From NCBI GenBank assembly GCA_023229175.1, contig JALNZV010000003.1, forward strand, positions 1 to 64,000: a DNA stretch of 64,000 nt, read 5' to 3'. Of the stretch, positions 61,508 to 64,000 are shown in pieces; the stretch's first letter is position 1; every line of letters starts with the position of its first letter. A model generated the notes under the pieces. The model ran no database searches, was not told where the DNA came from, and worked only from the letters and a program-made list of their open reading frames with translations. The DNA comes from Tissierellaceae bacterium. Its GTDB lineage: Bacteria > Bacillota > Clostridia > Tissierellales > Tissierellaceae. A program made the translations under genes and the position numbers.

Positions 61508-62596
61508 TTAAATATATTTGTTGTATAGGGAGATTGTGCCTTTCATAGGCTTTAGGTTCATTTCTTCCCAAAGTCTCTTGGTATATTCGTTGAAAAAACT
61601 TTCCAGACTGTATCTTTTATGTTGTTCTCCGTAAAACTTTATCATCAATTCTGCCATATCTTCGTTGTAGGGTTCCATAAAATAAATCTTGTCTAAACAA
61701 CTTTTTAGAGGTTTGCTGTCAATATTATCTTCGATTGCCTTGCTGGCAAAGTCAAATAATACGTGTAATACCCTCTCTCTTATGGACAATTGCGGCTCTA
61801 TAGCCCAAGCATAGGCCTCTTCCTCTAAAAAATCGCCCTTGTAAATATCGATAATCTCCATTACTTCACACTCATTTTGTCCATTCTTATCCAATATCTT
61901 ATTTAATGCTTCAAAGTCGGAGTCTATGGGCATTTCCAGTTGATAACCGTCATTGAGATAGAGTACACACTTTGGATATCCAGCCTTCTCCAAGTTTTTT
62001 CTTAGCTGATATATGGTTGTATGTAGTAGGGTGGTGGCCTTTTCCATATCTCTTTGGGGAAATATGGTCTCCATGATGACGGCCTTGGGCACTATTCGGC
62101 TTTTATTGTGCCACAAGTATGCAAATAATTCCTTTGATTTTTGGGTACGCCATACCAGCTGTCCCCCGCTTAAATCCTGGACCTGTAGTGAACCAAAACT
62201 GTTGACTTTCAATTTTTCCCCTGTCTTTTTCTTTGATTTATTGCTTTCTATCAATCTACTTAAGGTCTTTTCTAGTCGTTTATCTTGTATTGGCTTTAGC
62301 AAATAATCTATGGCATTTAACTCAAAAGCATCTACGGCGTATTGGGAGTATGCTGTAACGAATACTATATCTACGGTATCCATTTTATCCATCAGTATCT
62401 CGGCGAACTCCAGTCCATTTATCTCCCCCATTTCTATATCTAGAAATATGACATCTGGCTTTGCATTTACTATTTCTTTTAAAGAGGTAACGGGGTTTGT
62501 ATAACTGCCCACTACCTGTATGTCTTTAAATTGCCATAGCTTTCTTTTTAGTAGTTCCGTGGCTATGGGCTCGTCATCAACTAAAACTGCCCTCAT
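61508..62596 (-). CDS. Response regulator with OmpR-like and BTAD output domains
   Basis: 362 residues. REC (1-120; DVIFLDIEMGEINGLEF, KPIQDKRL), a winged-helix DNA-binding part (about 130-225; FAYLWHNKSRIVPKAVIMET, IYQLRKNLEKAGYPKCVLYL) and a bacterial transcriptional activator (BTAD) helical repeat domain (about 225-362; YKGDFLEEEAYAWAI). This is the SARP-like layout. It overlaps the hybrid kinase gene by 20 bases, so it is that kinase's partner. Confidence 0.92.
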   Translation of the reverse strand: MRAVLVDDEPIATELLKRKLWQFKDIQVVGSYTNPVTSLKEIVNAKPDVIFLDIEMGEINGLEFAEILMDKMDTVDIVFVTAYSQYAVDAFELNAIDYLLKPIQDKRLEKTLSRLIESNKSKKKTGEKLKVNSFGSLQVQDLSGGQLVWRTQKSKELFAYLWHNKSRIVPKAVIMETIFPQRDMEKATTLLHTTIYQLRKNLEKAGYPKCVLYLNDGYQLEMPIDSDFEALNKILDKNGQNECEVMEIIDIYKGDFLEEEAYAWAIEPQLSIRERVLHVLFDFASKAIEDNIDSKPLKSCLDKIYFMEPYNEDMAELMIKFYGEQHKRYSLESFFNEYTKRLWEEMNLKPMKGTISLYNKYI

Positions 62597-64000
62597 AACT
62601 TTTCACCTCTGGTATCGTAATATTTACTACTGTTCCCTTTTCAGCGTTACTGTCTATGGTAAGGGCTCCTCCCTTTAGACTTTTTACTTTTTGGAGTACA
62701 TTTTTAAAGCCCAATCGTTGGCTGCCTCCTGTTAGGAGTTCTTTTTGCTTTTCTTCATCCATGCCTATGCCGTCATCTGCTATGGTGATATTTATCTGGC
62801 CTTCCTTTTCCTTGACGGCAATTACTATCTTTCCTTTGTCCCTATTTCTAACTCCATGCCGTATGGAGTTCTCCACTATGGGCTGTATGGTCAGAGGCGG
62901 TATCATTGCTCTTAAATCTTCATCTATGTCGTATTCTATCTCCAGTTTATCTCCATACCTCATCTCTTCTATGGCTAAATAAGCCTTAACTAGCTCCAAT
63001 TCCCTTTCAAGGGGGATTAGTCCTTTTTCCATATGGACATCCAATTTTCCCCTAAAGTAGGTGGATAGGTTGTCCAGAGCTTCCCTTGCTTTTTCGCTAT
63101 CTTTATAGCTTAGGCCAATTATCGTATTTATGGTATTGTAAAGAAAATGAGGTGCTATCTGGGAATGGAAGTATTTGAATTCCCTTTCCAATCCTTCTCC
63201 GTAGGTTTTCTTTGTCAGCAATAGTGACTGTACTCTAGGTATGAATTCCTCTGGGTCTATGGGCTTTCTTTGGAAGTCATTGGCACCGTAATCAAATCCT
63301 TTTACTAAATCCATGGTACTTCCCGAGGCTGTCAGTATTAGTATGGGTAATTCTGCCATGGAATAGTTTCTCCGCACCTCTTTGCATATCTTATCCCCTC
63401 CAATATCTGGCAGCATAAGGCCTAAGATTATTAAGTCTACTTTGTGTTTTTCAAGTATCTCCAGGGCTTCAGTCCCGCTATCAGCTAGCAATATGCTGTA
63501 TTCCCTAGGTTCTAGTATGTCCACAAGGACTTTTTGATTTAGGGGTTCGTCGTCTACTATTAGAATCGCTGGTCTATTCTCATGGATATTCACTTTCCCT
63601 TTTAACTGTGGAACTACATCCATATACTTTTCATAATCGATATTTTCATCCTTTATCTCCAAATCTTCTCCTATATATAGTGGTACTGTAAATATAAAGT
63701 CGGATCCTTCGCCGTAGGTAGACCTTAGGCTTATCTCTCCTCCTTGGCTCTCCACTAAATGCTTCACTATGGATAGGCCGATGCCTAAACCATGGTTTTC
63801 TTCTCCCTCTATGGATTTTTGATAAAACAAGTCGAATACTTCATTAAAGTATTTGTCTTCTATTCCTATGCCAGTATCCGATACAGTAAATTGTGCTTTG
63901 TTCTCTGTATGCGTCCCAAATATAACTATTTCTCCTTCTTTTGTGTATCTAATGGCGTTGTTTACTAAATTATACACTATTTGTCTAAACTTATCGGGGT
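62577..64000 (-). CDS. Hybrid histidine kinase with two ATPase modules (5' end outside window)
   Basis: The frame is open to the window edge; GTG 63977 is internal (preceding residues PDKFRQIV belong to the first HATPase). Visible: HATPase_c (NLVNNAIRYTKEG, DTGIGIEDKYF, GLGIGLSIVKHLV), receiver (LIVDDEPLNQKVLV, phosphoacceptor LIILGLMLPDIGG, where the expected Asp is replaced, as this reads LGLM rather than LDLM), then a LytS-type kinase core with the His in HSQIAPHFLYNTINTIIGL and a second HATPase (VENSIRHGVRN, ADDGIGMDEEKQKE). The upstream part, probably with sensor and HisKA, lies outside. Such double-core kinases are known in Clostridia. Confidence 0.88.
   Translation of the reverse strand, partial: PDKFRQIVYNLVNNAIRYTKEGEIVIFGTHTENKAQFTVSDTGIGIEDKYFNEVFDLFYQKSIEGEENHGLGIGLSIVKHLVESQGGEISLRSTYGEGSDFIFTVPLYIGEDLEIKDENIDYEKYMDVVPQLKGKVNIHENRPAILIVDDEPLNQKVLVDILEPREYSILLADSGTEALEILEKHKVDLIILGLMLPDIGGDKICKEVRRNYSMAELPILILTASGSTMDLVKGFDYGANDFQRKPIDPEEFIPRVQSLLLTKKTYGEGLEREFKYFHSQIAPHFLYNTINTIIGLSYKDSEKAREALDNLSTYFRGKLDVHMEKGLIPLERELELVKAYLAIEEMRYGDKLEIEYDIDEDLRAMIPPLTIQPIVENSIRHGVRNRDKGKIVIAVKEKEGQINITIADDGIGMDEEKQKELLTGGSQRLGFKNVLQKVKSLKGGALTIDSNAEKGTVVNITIPEVKSYEGSFS

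Overview
The window looks like a near-origin piece of chromosome from an anaerobic, spore-forming, motile low-GC Firmicute, most like the Tissierellales/Clostridia. This rests on sporulation genes (spmA, spmB, bofA, gin, ricT), Met and Arg T-boxes, strong use of AGG and ATA codons, a probable selenoprotein and a clostridial ferredoxin. The assignment is inferred by eye; no database was searched. Almost every gene lies on the minus strand.

Layout. 1-2337: the end of a chemoreceptor and spmAB. 2338-5850: a foldback element, mgtE with a switch-like leader, a HesB-like gene with an in-frame TGA (likely selenocysteine), a small membrane protein, a DUF1858 protein, and a glutaredoxin whose promoter overlaps an operator-like inverted repeat. 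5893-16749: an ArsR-type regulator, an unknown gene, rsmA, rnmV, tatD, metG with a T-box (specifier ATG), a dCache chemoreceptor, argF with a T-box (specifier AGG), and a cyclic 2,3-diphosphoglycerate synthase-like gene behind a leader hairpin. 17083-20743: a YabE-type G5/3D cell-wall protein and a Cache-PAS-GGDEF-HD-GYP protein. 20776-28208: herA-nurA, rsmI, ferredoxin, ricT, holB, two tandem darA-like genes, tmk and gin. Together with bofA/yaaL at 44.5-45.1 kb this recalls the Bacillus subtilis bofA-csfB-tmk-yaaQ-holB-yaaT-yabC-metS-yabD-rnmV-ksgA order.

28.3-44.3 kb is an accessory block inside that framework: the AmmeMemoRadiSam genes, a second foldback element, rplY, a sortase, a two-gene restriction-modification system and a 3254-residue LPKTG surface protein with about 14 Cna-B repeats. 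44.5-46.6 kb holds bofA, a DUF2508 gene, a YibE/F protein, a 32-residue membrane peptide and a tRNA-Val. 46.6-57.3 kb holds a separate chemoreceptor and a chemotaxis operon (cheY-cheA-cheW-MCP-cheR-cheB-histidine kinase-response regulator), preceded by a clear cyclic-di-GMP-I riboswitch and a terminator. 57.5-64 kb holds an EAL/HDOD protein, an AraC-GH39 fusion, and a response regulator with a BTAD domain paired with a hybrid kinase that runs off the window.

The strongest points for a second look are the c-di-GMP riboswitch in front of the che operon, the HesB selenoprotein, two long foldback elements with the same ATTTAGGTYC ends, structured leaders before mgtE and the cDPG synthase-like gene, the tandem DarA pair in which one copy lacks a loop, and the giant adhesin with an R-M pair between it and its likely sortase.
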